Assembly: GCF_014837015.1 (NCBI RefSeq) | Contig: NZ_JACSPT010000014.1 | Location: forward strand, 1-64,000 | Direction of reading: 5' to 3' | DNA: 64,000 nt | From: Acinetobacter pecorum | GTDB taxonomy: Bacteria > Pseudomonadota > Gammaproteobacteria > Pseudomonadales > Moraxellaceae | Part shown: one piece after another, positions 28,778 through 38,198 of the stretch | Position numbering within the stretch: position 1 is the stretch's first letter | Layout of the letters: every line of letters begins with the position of its first letter | The notes under the pieces: model-generated | Told to the model about the DNA's origin: nothing | Database searches by the model: none | The model's input: the letters and a program-made list of their open reading frames with translations, nothing else | Translations under genes and position numbers: made by a program

Positions 28778-29260
28778 ATGAACTTAAGTTATCTCTATAT
28801 GGATTCTCCGGTAGGACAGTTACGACTGGTCGCGAATGAAACCGCACTGGTGGCCGTGCTTTGGGACTGTGAACAGCCGAATCGGGTGAAACTGGCGACC
28901 TTGGTTGAAGATCCGCAGCATCCGGTATTGATTGAAACCAGACGTCAGCTTCAGGAATATTTTGCCGGTCAGCGCAATGTTTTTGACCTGCCTTTGGACT
29001 TTGCCGGTACTGATTTTCAGAAAAAAGTCTGGCAGGCGCTCCTGAATATTCCCTACGGACAAACGCGAAGCTATCGCGATATTGCTGAACAGGTGGGTAA
29101 TATTAAAGCAGTACGCGCCGTGGGTGCAGCCAATGGCAAAAACCCGATTTCGATTATTGCACCCTGTCATCGGGTGATTGGTCGCAGTGGCAAGCTGGTA
29201 GGATTTGCCGGTGGTTTGGATAAAAAACAAATCCTGTTAAATATTGAGCGAACGCATTAA
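28778..29260 (+). CDS. ogt: Methylated-DNA-protein-cysteine methyltransferase
   Basis: A 160-residue DNA repair protein that moves the alkyl group from O6-alkylguanine to its own cysteine. The active site is IIAPCHRVIG; the helix-turn-helix FQKKVWQALLNIPYGQTRSYRDIAEQVG and the RAVGAANGKNP segment precede it. It has no Ada-type zinc domain, so it is the stand-alone Ogt form. ATG 28778 gives the family N-terminus; 28760 would add six residues. Confidence 0.94.
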   Translation: MNLSYLYMDSPVGQLRLVANETALVAVLWDCEQPNRVKLATLVEDPQHPVLIETRRQLQEYFAGQRNVFDLPLDFAGTDFQKKVWQALLNIPYGQTRSYRDIAEQVGNIKAVRAVGAANGKNPISIIAPCHRVIGRSGKLVGFAGGLDKKQILLNIERTH

Positions 29261-29294
29261 TATTTAAACACTTAAAATAAATGAAAATTAGAAT

Positions 29295-29957
29295 ATGGAA
29301 CATTCTACGATACAGCTATTAAGTCCACTCTGGTCCAGCTTAGGGTGGATTCTTCTGCTTTTCTTTGGCGTGATGATTTTTAAATTATTCAAGCCATTTT
29401 TAAAAGGGAAATTAGGAGAATTTGCGGTTGCTGCCCATGTCAAACTGTATTTAAAAGATCCTCAATATATTCTGCTCAATGATTTGACTCTTCCAGACGG
29501 GACAGGCGCGACCACGCAGATCGATCATCTGTTATTAAGTCCTTACGGAATATTCGTGATTGAGACCAAAAACTATAAAGGCTGGATATTTGGAAACGAG
29601 CGACAAAAAACCTGGACCCAGAAAATCTATAAACACAGTTATAAATTTCAGAATCCGATTCATCAGAACTATAAGCACATCAAAGTATTGGAGCGGCTAC
29701 TGGCAGATATTGTGGAACCAGATCTTTTGCATTCTGTGATTGTATTTATGCCGGATGCCGTGTTTAAAACGCCGATGCCAAATCATGTGTTTCGGGGGGC
29801 AGGCTGGACTGACTATGTGAAAAGTTTTGATCGGCAGATGATTTCGGAAACGAAATTAAAACGGATACAACTGCGGCTAGAAAAAGAAGTTTTAGAAAAA
29901 TCTTGGAAAACCAATCGGGATCACGTAGAAAACTTAAAGCAGCGTAAGCAGTCATAA
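29295..29957 (+). CDS. NERD-domain membrane protein
   Basis: A 220-residue protein with one N-terminal membrane helix (LGWILLLFFGVMIFKLF) and a NERD (nuclease-related) domain at ~35-150. Motifs are KGKLGEFAVAAHV, TQIDHLLLSPYGIFVIETKNYKGWIFG (the D...ExK pattern of PD-(D/E)xK nucleases), and WTQ. The C-terminus is basic and helical. NERD proteins are thought to process DNA or RNA, but none of this type has a settled role. It is downstream of ogt; a shared terminator with dusC follows. Confidence 0.85.
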   Translation: MEHSTIQLLSPLWSSLGWILLLFFGVMIFKLFKPFLKGKLGEFAVAAHVKLYLKDPQYILLNDLTLPDGTGATTQIDHLLLSPYGIFVIETKNYKGWIFGNERQKTWTQKIYKHSYKFQNPIHQNYKHIKVLERLLADIVEPDLLHSVIVFMPDAVFKTPMPNHVFRGAGWTDYVKSFDRQMISETKLKRIQLRLEKEVLEKSWKTNRDHVENLKQRKQS

Positions 29958-29967
29958 GCTTTTATGA

Positions 29968-30008
29968 GCCCATAAAAAAGCCTTTGAATGATTCAAAGGC
30001 TTTTGGGT
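29968..30008. terminator. Bidirectional terminator between the NERD gene and dusC
   Basis: AAAAAAGCCTTTGAATG and ATTCAAAGGCTTTTG form a long near-perfect stem with A/T runs on each side. Confidence 0.88.
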
Positions 30009-30009
30009 T

Positions 30010-30945
30010 TTAAATATTTGAAGCTTTCAGTTTTTCGATAATTTCGGCTAGAACTTTAATTCGTTTTACCTCATCCCATAATGCTTTGGCTTCAGGATAA
30101 TGTTTCGACATCATGCCGAGCCATTGCTTGTAACGACCGACCATACCGATCTCAGTTTTGGCTGGGCCGTTGATAAAACGAATTTGCAGTTGCAGCAGTT
30201 CATTCCAGTTCATCAAAGGTGCATCCGAGTTTTGACGGATACATTGGGTCAGGTCGGGTGTGGTCACTGCACCACGGCCAATCATCAGGTCTTCACAACC
30301 GGATTCCAGACGGCACTGTTTGGCATCGGCATTGTTCCAGATTTCACCATTGGCGATTACATTGATCTTGAGTGCTTCACGAATCGGTTGTAGCTGGTCC
30401 CAAAATGCGGGCGGGGTATAGCCATCGGCTTTGGTGCGCGCATGAACGGTAACCCACGCTGCTCCGGCATCTTCAATGGCATGCGCATTTTCCAGCATGA
30501 AATTGCGGTCCATATAACCCAGGCGCATTTTGGCGGAAACCGGAATATGCGCAGGGACGGCATCACGCACGGCTTTAACCAGCTCATGCACCACGTCGGG
30601 TTCATCGAGCAAGATTGAGCCACCGCGATGACGGTTCACGGTTTTGGCCGGACAGCCAAAATTCATGTCAATTGCCGGTGCGCCCATGGCTGCCACTTTG
30701 GCGGCATTCGCTGCCAGCATCTCCGGATTATTTCCCAGAAACTGCACATGTACCGGTGTACCTGCCGCCGTCTTGCCACCATTCAACAGTTCAGGACAGT
30801 AAGTATGATAAATATGATCGGGCAGAATGGAGTCGGTGACACGGATAAACTCGGTCACGCACCAGTCAAAGCTACCTACGGATGTCAGCACATCACGCAT
30901 AATCGGATCGGTTAAGCCTTCCATGGGAGCAAGCACAAGTTTCAA
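30010..30945 (-). CDS. dusC: tRNA-dihydrouridine(16) synthase
   Basis: A 311-residue FMN enzyme reducing uridine 16 in the tRNA D-loop. The N-terminal LAPMEGLTDPIMRDVL, the MNFGCPAKTVNRHRGG motif with catalytic cysteine near residue 98, VSAKMRLGY, VHARTKADGY, and NGEIWN are diagnostic of Dus. The C motif set and length fit DusC over DusA or DusB. It is monocistronic. Confidence 0.92.
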   Translation of the reverse strand: MKLVLAPMEGLTDPIMRDVLTSVGSFDWCVTEFIRVTDSILPDHIYHTYCPELLNGGKTAAGTPVHVQFLGNNPEMLAANAAKVAAMGAPAIDMNFGCPAKTVNRHRGGSILLDEPDVVHELVKAVRDAVPAHIPVSAKMRLGYMDRNFMLENAHAIEDAGAAWVTVHARTKADGYTPPAFWDQLQPIREALKINVIANGEIWNNADAKQCRLESGCEDLMIGRGAVTTPDLTQCIRQNSDAPLMNWNELLQLQIRFINGPAKTEIGMVGRYKQWLGMMSKHYPEAKALWDEVKRIKVLAEIIEKLKASNI

Positions 30946-31156
30946 CGATGCACACCTGTAAATTTAAAACGGTGTTATACGTTTTTTTAGCCTGAATGTC
31001 CAGGCAGTCTAAATTTCACGCTTCATAAAGGGGAGAGAGAGTGAGAATGGGTTTAGGACATATCAACAAAACAGCTGTCTTCAGCACAATAAAATAATAG
31101 AGTTTTAAAGATTGATAGCTATATTGAAAAGAATCATAAATATATCAGGTGGTAGT

Positions 31157-31882
31157 ATGGAACAGCCTCATTTCAAGGATCATTTCTCCCAGCAATCACA
31201 GGATTATGCCTTGTTTCGTCCGCATTATCCGGATGCATTGGGAAAGCTATTGGCAGAGCTGTCACCAGGTACCAAACTGGCTGTAGATGTCGGCTGTGGT
31301 TCTGGACAGCTTTCAGAAGTTTTGGCGAATTATTTTGATCAGGTGATTGCAATTGATGCGAGTGCTGAACAGCTTGCCCAAGCCAAACCGCATCCAAAAA
31401 TTCAGTATGGTCAGGCATTTGCTGAAGAGATTCCGTGTGCTGACCAGAGTATTGATCTGATTTCAGTGGCTCAAGCAGCGCATTGGCTCGATCTGGAAAA
31501 ATTCTACGCAGAAGTTCGACGCATCGCGAAACCTAAAGCCATTCTGGCTTTAATTAGCTATGGCGTGTTCAGTGTGGATGAGCCACATCTGAATCAGTAT
31601 TTTAAGCATTTTTATGAAGTCACGCTTGCACCGTACTGGCCGCCTGAACGTCGCCATGTAGATGAAGGATATAAAAATCTACCATTTCCATTTCAGGAAA
31701 TTGCGATTCAGCCACCTGTATTAGAGGTTGAATGGAACTTTTATCAGTTAATTGGTTATATGAGTACTTGGTCAGCTGTGAAAGCTGCCACTAACGCACT
31801 TGGACATAATCCACTGAATGTACTGGCAGATGCCTTATTGCCAGAATGGGAAGATCCAGAATTGCCTAGAGTCATTGGCTAG
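31157..31882 (+). CDS. Class I SAM-dependent methyltransferase
   Basis: A 241-residue methyltransferase of the methyltransf_11 type. Motif I is VDVGCGSGQLSEVLA, followed by VIAIDASAEQLAQA, and DLISVAQAAHWLDLEKFYAEVRRI split at the motif-IV/helix boundary. The sequence HWLD after AQAA is typical of a fungal- and bacterial-type 'crg1-like' family. The substrate cannot be told. ATG 31157 is chosen (GGTGGT upstream); an earlier start at 31112 would add 15 unusual residues. Confidence 0.82.
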   Translation: MEQPHFKDHFSQQSQDYALFRPHYPDALGKLLAELSPGTKLAVDVGCGSGQLSEVLANYFDQVIAIDASAEQLAQAKPHPKIQYGQAFAEEIPCADQSIDLISVAQAAHWLDLEKFYAEVRRIAKPKAILALISYGVFSVDEPHLNQYFKHFYEVTLAPYWPPERRHVDEGYKNLPFPFQEIAIQPPVLEVEWNFYQLIGYMSTWSAVKAATNALGHNPLNVLADALLPEWEDPELPRVIG

Positions 31883-31988
31883 CCATTATCAGTACGTGCG
31901 GGGCGTATAACCGTTTAAAGATTATTCAAGCTAAAGCCTGTTTATTGAACTTTATTGGACAATGAATTGAATATTTCAAGGCTCAGAA

Positions 31989-32798
31989 TTATCGCCCTAG
32001 AATCATTTCCAGCACAAATTTAGACCCAATAAAACCCAGTGCCAGCAAGCCAAAACCGAGCAGGGTAAAGCGCACGGCTTTCTGACCACGCCAACCAAAC
32101 TTCCAGTGTCCGATTAATAGTGAACCATAAACCAGCCAAGAAATAATACTGAACGCAGTTTTATGTGCCAGATGCTGAGCAAAGAAATTGTCGATGGTAA
32201 AGAAGCCAAAGCCCAAAGCGAGGGTAAGTAAAACAAAACCGGTCATCAGCATATCAAACAGCAGTGATTCCATGTCTTGATAAGAGGGTAGCAAACTGAC
32301 CCAAACCCGGCGTTTGTGCTTCTTTTTCAGCTCACGATCCTGAAAACGTAAAATTACAGCCTGAATGGTTGCCATGAGCAATACTGCATAAGCAGACAAA
32401 GACAAAATAATATGAATGTCCAAGCCTAGAGAGTTCTGGATAATAATTTTAGCTGGCTGGGTAAAGACAAAACCGAGGATCAAACCTGTGGCAGCCACTG
32501 GAATCCCGATCAGGTTCAGGGCAATAATCGGACGATAAGTACTGTAAATAATACTGAGCAGCAGCATCAAACCCGAGGTAAAAGAAAACAGGGAAAAGAC
32601 ATCATAATTGATGCCTAGCGGAGTATGCATATCACCATATAACACCAGTGCATGCAGGCTCAGTCCAAGCAGTGCAGTTAGCGAAACAAACCATTGATTA
32701 GGAGTACGTTTAGACATTAAATGAATGAACAGATACCAGAAAGAAGCGGTATAAGCGACTAATGCTAAGATCGTATAAACCAAGGGGAGGCTAACCAT
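31989..32798 (-). CDS. YpjD/CcsA-like inner-membrane protein
   Basis: A 269-residue protein with about eight transmembrane helices and the C-terminal half of the cytochrome c assembly (CcsA/HemX) type, including the histidine-bearing LGLDIHIILSLSAYAVLL and HKTAFSIISWLVYGSLL. It is divergent from ffh, a conserved neighbourhood for ypjD genes in gammaproteobacteria. YpjD has been linked to membrane and magnesium-transporter biology, but its role is uncertain; a cytochrome role is not supported here. Confidence 0.83.
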   Translation of the reverse strand: MVSLPLVYTILALVAYTASFWYLFIHLMSKRTPNQWFVSLTALLGLSLHALVLYGDMHTPLGINYDVFSLFSFTSGLMLLLSIIYSTYRPIIALNLIGIPVAATGLILGFVFTQPAKIIIQNSLGLDIHIILSLSAYAVLLMATIQAVILRFQDRELKKKHKRRVWVSLLPSYQDMESLLFDMLMTGFVLLTLALGFGFFTIDNFFAQHLAHKTAFSIISWLVYGSLLIGHWKFGWRGQKAVRFTLLGFGLLALGFIGSKFVLEMILGR

Positions 32799-32936
32799 GT
32801 CAAACCTTTTTAAGGGTGATGAATATTCATTTATATAAATTCGCTGCGAACTACAGTATCCTATAGCATTCTATGCATAAATTTTCTATTTTAAGAAACA
32901 ATTTTTTGCTCATGGCTATTTTAAGCGGATTTTGCA

Positions 32937-34343
32937 ATGTTTGATACCTTAACAGAACGACTCACGCAGAGTTTAAGAAATGTTACTGGCTCAGGGCAGC
33001 TAACCGAAGACAATATTAAAGATACGTTACGTGAAGTGCGTATGGCGCTTCTTGAGGCCGATGTTGCGTTACCTGTAACTCGTGAATTCATCGCGAAAGT
33101 TAAGGAAGAAGCATTGGGCCAGGAAGTGATGACTCAGTTATCTCCTGGGCAGGCTTTTGTCAAAATCGTTCATGACGAATTGACCAAAATGATGGGCGAG
33201 GCCAATGAAAGCCTCGACCTCGCTGCAAAACCACCTGTTGTTGTCCTGCTAGCAGGCCTGCAGGGTGCAGGTAAAACAACAACCGCAGCGAAACTTGCAC
33301 GCTTCTTACAAGAACGTCAAAAGAAAAAAGTCGCGATGGTCTCTGCCGACGTATACCGTCCAGCAGCGATCAAACAGCTACAGACCGTCGCGGGTGAAGT
33401 CGGTGCGATTTTCTTAGAATCTCACGCAGATGAACGCCCAATTGATATTGCAAAACGTGCGATTGAACAGGCAAAAATCCAGTTTGCCGATGTGCTGATT
33501 GTCGATACGGCAGGCCGTTTGCATATCGATGATGACATGATGGGTGAAATCAAAGAGCTGCATGCAGCGATTAACCCGACTGAAACCCTGTTCGTGGTCG
33601 ATGCCATGACTGGTCAGGATGCGGCAAACACCGCCAAAGCATTCAATGATGCCTTGCCTTTAACTGGTGTGATCCTGACCAAAACTGATGGTGATGCACG
33701 CGGTGGTGCGGCACTGTCAGTACGTGCAATTACCGGTAAGCCAATCAAATTCTTGGGTATGGGTGAGAAACTCGATGCCTTGGAGCCATTCCATCCTGAG
33801 CGTGTTGCACAGCGTATTCTCGGTATGGGTGATGTACTTTCTTTGGTCGAAGAACTTGAACGTAAGGTCGACAAAGAAAAAGCCGAAAAAATGGCGAAAA
33901 AACTGCAAAAAGGCGGCAGCTTCAACTTTGAAGACATGCTGATGCAGTTTGAGCAGATGAACAAGATGGGCGGCATGATGGGCTTCCTGGACAAACTTCC
34001 TGGCATGAGCAATGCCGGTCTGCAAGATGCATTGGCGCAAGCCAATCCTGAAAAGCAGGTCAAGAAAATGGAAGCGATTATCCAGTCGATGACCCTGAAA
34101 GAGCGCCGTAATCCAGACTTGATGAACCCAAGCCGTAAAAAACGTATCGCAGCAGGTTGTGGTATGGAAGTGGCAGAAGTCAACAAGCTGATCAAGCAAC
34201 ATGCGCAGATGGCCAAGATGATGAAAAAATTTGCCAATCCATCCGGTATGGCAAAAATGATGAAATCACTCGGCGGTCTGCAGAAACAGTTTGGCGGCGG
34301 CGGTGGTATGGGACCATTGTTCGGCGGCAACGACAAGAAATAA
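32937..34343 (+). CDS. ffh: Signal recognition particle protein Ffh
   Basis: A 468-residue SRP GTPase. The N domain is residues 1-90. The G domain has LLAGLQGAGKTTTAAKLA (P-loop, ~105), DVYRPAAIKQL, VDTAGRL and TKTDGDARGGAAL. The methionine-rich M domain (~330-440) includes MNKMGGMMGFLDKLPGM and the SRP-RNA-binding SRKKRIAAGCGM. It ends in a Gly-rich FGGGGGMGPLFGG tail. Ffh binds signal sequences as they leave the ribosome and docks with FtsY. A terminator follows. Confidence 0.98.
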   Translation: MFDTLTERLTQSLRNVTGSGQLTEDNIKDTLREVRMALLEADVALPVTREFIAKVKEEALGQEVMTQLSPGQAFVKIVHDELTKMMGEANESLDLAAKPPVVVLLAGLQGAGKTTTAAKLARFLQERQKKKVAMVSADVYRPAAIKQLQTVAGEVGAIFLESHADERPIDIAKRAIEQAKIQFADVLIVDTAGRLHIDDDMMGEIKELHAAINPTETLFVVDAMTGQDAANTAKAFNDALPLTGVILTKTDGDARGGAALSVRAITGKPIKFLGMGEKLDALEPFHPERVAQRILGMGDVLSLVEELERKVDKEKAEKMAKKLQKGGSFNFEDMLMQFEQMNKMGGMMGFLDKLPGMSNAGLQDALAQANPEKQVKKMEAIIQSMTLKERRNPDLMNPSRKKRIAAGCGMEVAEVNKLIKQHAQMAKMMKKFANPSGMAKMMKSLGGLQKQFGGGGGMGPLFGGNDKK

Positions 34344-34349
34344 GTTTTG

Positions 34350-34385
34350 TTTTAAAAAAGGCGCAATATGCGCCTTTTTTTTATT
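34350..34385 (+). terminator. Terminator after ffh
   Basis: AAAAAAGGCGCA and TGCGCCTTTTTT form a near-perfect hairpin with a two-base AT loop and a T-run. Confidence 0.92.
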
Positions 34386-34494
34386 GCGAATAGATGGTCA
34401 AACTGGTTTAAACAAAACAACATTTACTTACCCAAAATAAAAATCTAATCAGGCAGACTCGGGAATATCAGCACAAAATAAAGAGAAATTTCAA

Positions 34495-35061
34495 ATGAAC
34501 CAAGTAATTGTCGTACATGGTTATACTGCAAGCCCGGAAGAAAACTGGTACCCCTGGATTCAGGAAAAAGCCCAACAGGAAAATGTCAGTTTAAAAGTCC
34601 TCCGGCTGGATCCATCAACTACACCGACACTGGACACCTGGGATCAGCAAATGCGTGAACAGATTGATGCAATTGATGAGGACAGTATTTTTATTGCACA
34701 TAGCTTGGGAACTGTGGCCGCATTACATTACCTATCCAGAGAATTAAAACAGCAGAAAATTCAGCAACTGGTATTGATCGCAGGATTTAATGGCCGGCTG
34801 GGTCGTCTGGATGAAGTAAACCCTTTTATTGATGCCGCGGATATCGATTTTGATTTACTCAAACAACAGGTTGCAGAGCGTGTGGTGATCTACTCCGAAG
34901 GAGATGACCGGGTTGCACCAGAATTTAGTCTGGAACAAGCGGACAGTCTTGATGCAATTGTGGTGAATGCCAAGCATCACGGACATTTTATTGATTCACA
35001 AGGCTGTACTGATCTGCCGGAGCTCTGGAAAGTGATCGAGCCTTATCTGATTAAATCTTAA
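34495..35061 (+). CDS. Small alpha/beta hydrolase (RBBP9/YdeN family), intact copy
   Basis: A 188-residue RBBP9/YdeN-type serine hydrolase. The oxyanion strand is VHGYTASPEENWYPWI, the nucleophile is S70 in IAHSLGTVAAL, and the acid and histidine are in SEGDDRVAPEF and HHGHFID. Bacterial members are uncharacterised esterases. A second copy, 201 residues, follows 143 bases later; it keeps NHWYPWL-type and GHF motifs but has lost the nucleophile. The tandem looks like a duplication with divergence. Confidence 0.85.
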   Translation: MNQVIVVHGYTASPEENWYPWIQEKAQQENVSLKVLRLDPSTTPTLDTWDQQMREQIDAIDEDSIFIAHSLGTVAALHYLSRELKQQKIQQLVLIAGFNGRLGRLDEVNPFIDAADIDFDLLKQQVAERVVIYSEGDDRVAPEFSLEQADSLDAIVVNAKHHGHFIDSQGCTDLPELWKVIEPYLIKS

Positions 35062-35105
35062 ATTTAAGCATGTTATTGTATTCACTAAATTTTAAAATTT
35101 AATAT

Positions 35106-35141
35106 GAGATGGTGTTCAAAAAGGTACTTGAATTCCATCTC
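35106..35141 (+). other. Stem-loop between the two hydrolase genes
   Basis: GAGATGG (35106-35112) pairs with CCATCTC (35135-35141). Inside, TTCAA (35115-35119) pairs with TTGAA (35128-35132) across a symmetrical 2x2 internal loop. There is no T-run, so it is more likely an mRNA structure or operator than a terminator. Confidence 0.45.
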
Positions 35142-35204
35142 CAGACTGTTTAAAACTGATTTTTATCGACGCCGTTTGCGTTCAATAATTATAAGTAATG
35201 CACT

Positions 35205-35810
35205 ATGAAAAATATAATAAAAAAAGTCTATATCGTGCCGGATTATCAGGCGACCTCCAATGATCACTGGTACCCTTGGCTCAGTCGCCAGCTTAAAAAT
35301 GCCGGTTTTGAGTCCAAGCGGATTATGCTGGCCAACCCTTTTCAGCCTGATTTAGAAGAGTGGCAGCAGAATCTGAAACTGCACATTCCGCACATGGATG
35401 AACATACCTTTTTAGTTGCACATGGCCTGAGTTGCATCAGTGTTTTAAACTTTTTACAGGAACATTATATTCAGCAGCAACGCAAGATCGGCGGTATCAT
35501 TATGGTCTCAGCCTTTGATACACCTTTGGTGGCCTGGTCAGAACTGAATAAAATACTGCAGGCTGTGCGACTCGATCTGAGAAACTTGCCCTATAGCTAT
35601 AAACGTGCGGTGATGCTGATCTCCAGTAATGATCCCTATGTGCCTGCACCGATTTCCTTGCGTTTAGCCCATAGCTTGAATGCAAAAATTTTTGAGATCA
35701 AAAAAGCCGGACATTTCAATAAATCTGATGGCTTTTCCGAATTCCCTCAATTGCTGGATATTATCACACAGTGTCTGGCAAATGAGCTGCAAAATGCTGC
35801 AGGCCTTTAA
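35205..35810 (+). CDS. RBBP9/YdeN-like alpha/beta hydrolase, probable pseudoenzyme
   Basis: A 201-residue paralogue of the preceding hydrolase. Aligned by eye, IAHSLGT becomes VAHGLSC, so the nucleophile serine is Gly74 and a serine appears two residues later, and the oxyanion-side VHGY becomes VPDY. The rear histidine ([10 protein letters not shown]) and an acidic residue (SNDPYVPAP) remain. It is probably inactive as a serine hydrolase, or has shifted chemistry; binding or regulation is possible. Its 3' end overlaps the convergent coaX gene by 47 bases. Confidence 0.78.
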   Translation: MKNIIKKVYIVPDYQATSNDHWYPWLSRQLKNAGFESKRIMLANPFQPDLEEWQQNLKLHIPHMDEHTFLVAHGLSCISVLNFLQEHYIQQQRKIGGIIMVSAFDTPLVAWSELNKILQAVRLDLRNLPYSYKRAVMLISSNDPYVPAPISLRLAHSLNAKIFEIKKAGHFNKSDGFSEFPQLLDIITQCLANELQNAAGL

Positions 35811-36504
35811 GTAAAAGATCAGGTTCAATCCGGGGATGGTAATGGCTGAGATGCTGCGCAAAAAGTGGGGCATCTCCACCGGTTAAAACCAGCTGTGCTG
35901 GGAAATCATGCAGTACTTTTTCAATGGTGCTGAGCAGGCCCAGCAGAATGCCATGATGTACAGCATCCAGGGTATTGCGGCCAGGATTAAGTTCAGAAAA
36001 AGCACCATCCGGAATTTTAATACCTTTGGTATTCTGAATCAGTGCATCACGTTGCAAGTACAGATTCGGCAGAATAAATCCACCCAAATGTTGTTGTCCT
36101 TGCGCCAGATCAATGGTCAGTGCCGTACCACAACTAATTACACAGTAATTTTCATGCGCTTGAGTCGCCACTGCAAGTACCTGTAACCAGCGGTCAATGC
36201 CCAGCTGAGAAGGTTCATCATAGCCACAGATCAGACCGGCATATTCCGCCTGTACCTGAGCAAAAATCACTGGAATATGCAGACTTTCTAAAATACTGAG
36301 AATACGCTCATTACTGATTTTATCCTGGACCGAAGATAGCCCCACCTGATGCAAGCCCAGTGTTTTAAAATGCTGGATCAGGCCCAGTAATAAATCAGCA
36401 GGAGACTGTAAATGTAATTCCGCTGCCTGTTCAATAATCTGATCATGCTCGGTAATCCAGTATTTCAGTCTGGTATTGCCAATATCCAACCATAATTTTT
36501 TCAT
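35764..36504 (-). CDS. coaX: Type III pantothenate kinase
   Basis: A 246-residue ASKHA kinase that phosphorylates pantothenate, the first step of CoA synthesis, and is insensitive to CoA feedback. Motifs are [11 protein letters not shown] at the N-terminus, [10 protein letters not shown], and [13 protein letters not shown], with LTGGDAPLF near the end. The start at 36504 matches family N-termini; ATG 36522 overlaps the birA stop (ATGA) and would add six residues. It is translationally coupled to birA upstream, a common pairing. Confidence 0.92.
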   Translation of the reverse strand: MKKLWLDIGNTRLKYWITEHDQIIEQAAELHLQSPADLLLGLIQHFKTLGLHQVGLSSVQDKISNERILSILESLHIPVIFAQVQAEYAGLICGYDEPSQLGIDRWLQVLAVATQAHENYCVISCGTALTIDLAQGQQHLGGFILPNLYLQRDALIQNTKGIKIPDGAFSELNPGRNTLDAVHHGILLGLLSTIEKVLHDFPAQLVLTGGDAPLFAQHLSHYHPRIEPDLLLKGLQHFAAHLPDTV

Positions 36505-36518
36505 TGCTGTATGCCTGT

Positions 36519-37274
36519 TCATCCACCGTGTTGAAGGCGGAGCTGTCCCTGATAAAAGGTCTGGATTCCTTGATCGGTCAAAATCTTGACTGCACCATCG
36601 TCCTGAATCCCGAGAAAAGTACCGGAATATTGCCCTTGCACATCGGTAAATTCAACTGTTTGTTGCATAAATGCAGCCGATCGATTGAAACGCGCCGCCA
36701 GGTTTTGACTGCCATAATTAAACCATTGCCCGGCTTGCTGAATCGCCAGATATAACTGGGCAATTAGCTCGACTCTTGATGTATGCGATAATCCCAGCTC
36801 GCTCAAGGAGCTGACCTGCTGGTCTGGAAGATCGGTGGACAGAGGATCAATATTTAGCCCGACCCCGACCACCACCTGCGTGGTTGAAACCGGCTCGACC
36901 AGAATACCCCCCCATTTTCCATGCAGGCTATACAGGTCATTCGGCCATTTCACCTGTAATTCCAGGCCTTTTAGACTTGGCATTTGCAGGATATTTAACG
37001 CAATTTCTAGCGCCAGACGACCATCAATGGGTTTTTGTGTATGCAGCAATGTGCTTAAATAGATGTTCCCTTCAGGTGATATCCACTGACGTTGACGCTG
37101 TCCACGGCCTTGGGTCTGCACATGACTGCATACCAGAACCTGCTGTACCCCTTTCGTTGCCAATTCGCGCACATCATCATTGGTCGATGTGGTAATCGGT
37201 TTGATGAGTAATACTTCCGGGAGTTGGCCTGCATCGCTTAATCGTTGTTGCAGTTCACGAGTTTCTACATCCAT
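36519..37274 (-). CDS. birA: Biotin-protein ligase (monofunctional)
   Basis: A 251-residue ligase that adenylates biotin and joins it to the biotin carrier domain of carboxylases. It lacks the ~60-residue N-terminal helix-turn-helix of E. coli BirA, so it should not repress transcription. The catalytic loop is [15 protein letters not shown] (E. coli type GRGRRGRKW), followed by [20 protein letters not shown] split over the biotin-binding lysine region, and VGVGLNID. It overlaps coaX by the ATGA arrangement. Confidence 0.92.
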   Translation of the reverse strand: MDVETRELQQRLSDAGQLPEVLLIKPITTSTNDDVRELATKGVQQVLVCSHVQTQGRGQRQRQWISPEGNIYLSTLLHTQKPIDGRLALEIALNILQMPSLKGLELQVKWPNDLYSLHGKWGGILVEPVSTTQVVVGVGLNIDPLSTDLPDQQVSSLSELGLSHTSRVELIAQLYLAIQQAGQWFNYGSQNLAARFNRSAAFMQQTVEFTDVQGQYSGTFLGIQDDGAVKILTDQGIQTFYQGQLRLQHGG

Positions 37275-37301
37275 TTGAATCTAAACGTGGTAAATATCGT
37301 T

Positions 37302-38105
37302 ATGGAGTTAATCATATATTTATTGATTGGTGCAATTGCCGGATTTGCCGCAGGCCTGTTTGGGGTCGGTGGAGGTTTGATCATTGTACCCATCCTCTAC
37401 ATTGTTTTTACCCAGCTTCAGTACGATCCTAACGTGATTATGCATATGGCGGTGGGTACTTCCCTGGCGACGATTATTGTGACTTCGATCAGCTCGGTCA
37501 TGGCACATCATCAACGAGGGGCAGTGCTGTGGCCCGTGTTTCGTAATCTGGCGCCAGGTCTGGTGATAGGGTCATTTGTGGGTGCGGGGATTGCCGATTA
37601 TTTATCTGGTCGAGGTTTGCAATTGTTAATCGGGTTCTTTGCGGTCTGGGTAGCGTTTCGAATGTTTAAAGGTGCCAATGTTCAGGTCGACCCAAACCAA
37701 AAATTACCTTCAACACCGCTGCAAATTGCTGCGGGTGGCGGTATCGGTGTGGCATCGGCCATTTTTGGAATTGGCGGGGGCAGTTTGACGGTTCCATTTC
37801 TGAATCGCTGTGGGGTTGTCATGCAAAAAGCAGTAGCGACCTCTGCCGCTTGTGGCTTGCCAATTGCAATCGCGGGTGCATTAGGGTTCATGTGGTTTGG
37901 TAAACAGGCGCAGGTCACCGTACCGAATACCATCGGTTATATTCATATTTATGCGTTTCTCGGTATCAGCACGATGAGCTTTTTCACTGCGAAACTGGGC
38001 GCAAAAGTGGCACATCTGCTTTCACCGGCTGTATTGAAAAAATGTTTTGCGGCCTTGCTGACTACCGTCGGCCTGTATTTTATTTATCAGGGTTTCATTG
38101 CCTGA
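37302..38105 (+). CDS. TSUP-family (TauE/SafE) permease
   Basis: A 267-residue membrane protein with about eight helices and the two TSUP repeats (GFAAGLFGVGGGLIIVPIL at ~15 and IGVASAIFGIGGGSLTVPFL at ~150). The family moves sulfite, sulfoacetate or other organosulfur anions; the substrate is unknown. ATG 37302 is preferred; the earlier in-frame ATG at 37245 lies inside birA on the opposite strand. A terminator follows. Confidence 0.88.
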   Translation: MELIIYLLIGAIAGFAAGLFGVGGGLIIVPILYIVFTQLQYDPNVIMHMAVGTSLATIIVTSISSVMAHHQRGAVLWPVFRNLAPGLVIGSFVGAGIADYLSGRGLQLLIGFFAVWVAFRMFKGANVQVDPNQKLPSTPLQIAAGGGIGVASAIFGIGGGSLTVPFLNRCGVVMQKAVATSAACGLPIAIAGALGFMWFGKQAQVTVPNTIGYIHIYAFLGISTMSFFTAKLGAKVAHLLSPAVLKKCFAALLTTVGLYFIYQGFIA

Positions 38106-38138
38106 TTCAAATGTTCAGGTTAAATCAATGTGTCGCTG

Positions 38139-38168
38139 CAGGAGAATAGGTCACTATTCTCCTTTTTT
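38139..38168 (+). terminator. Terminator after the TSUP gene
   Basis: GGAGAATAG (38141-38149) and CTATTCTCC (38154-38162) form a 9-bp perfect stem with a GTCA loop and a TTTTTT tail. Confidence 0.88.
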
Positions 38169-38198
38169 GTAAGTGGGAGTTGGCTGTATAGACACAAG

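Noticed and set aside
33614..34336. Long reverse-strand open frame (240 codons) across ffh
   Set aside because: It is a mirror of the ffh coding sequence: Pro/Ser/Cys-rich, no ribosome site and no family resemblance.
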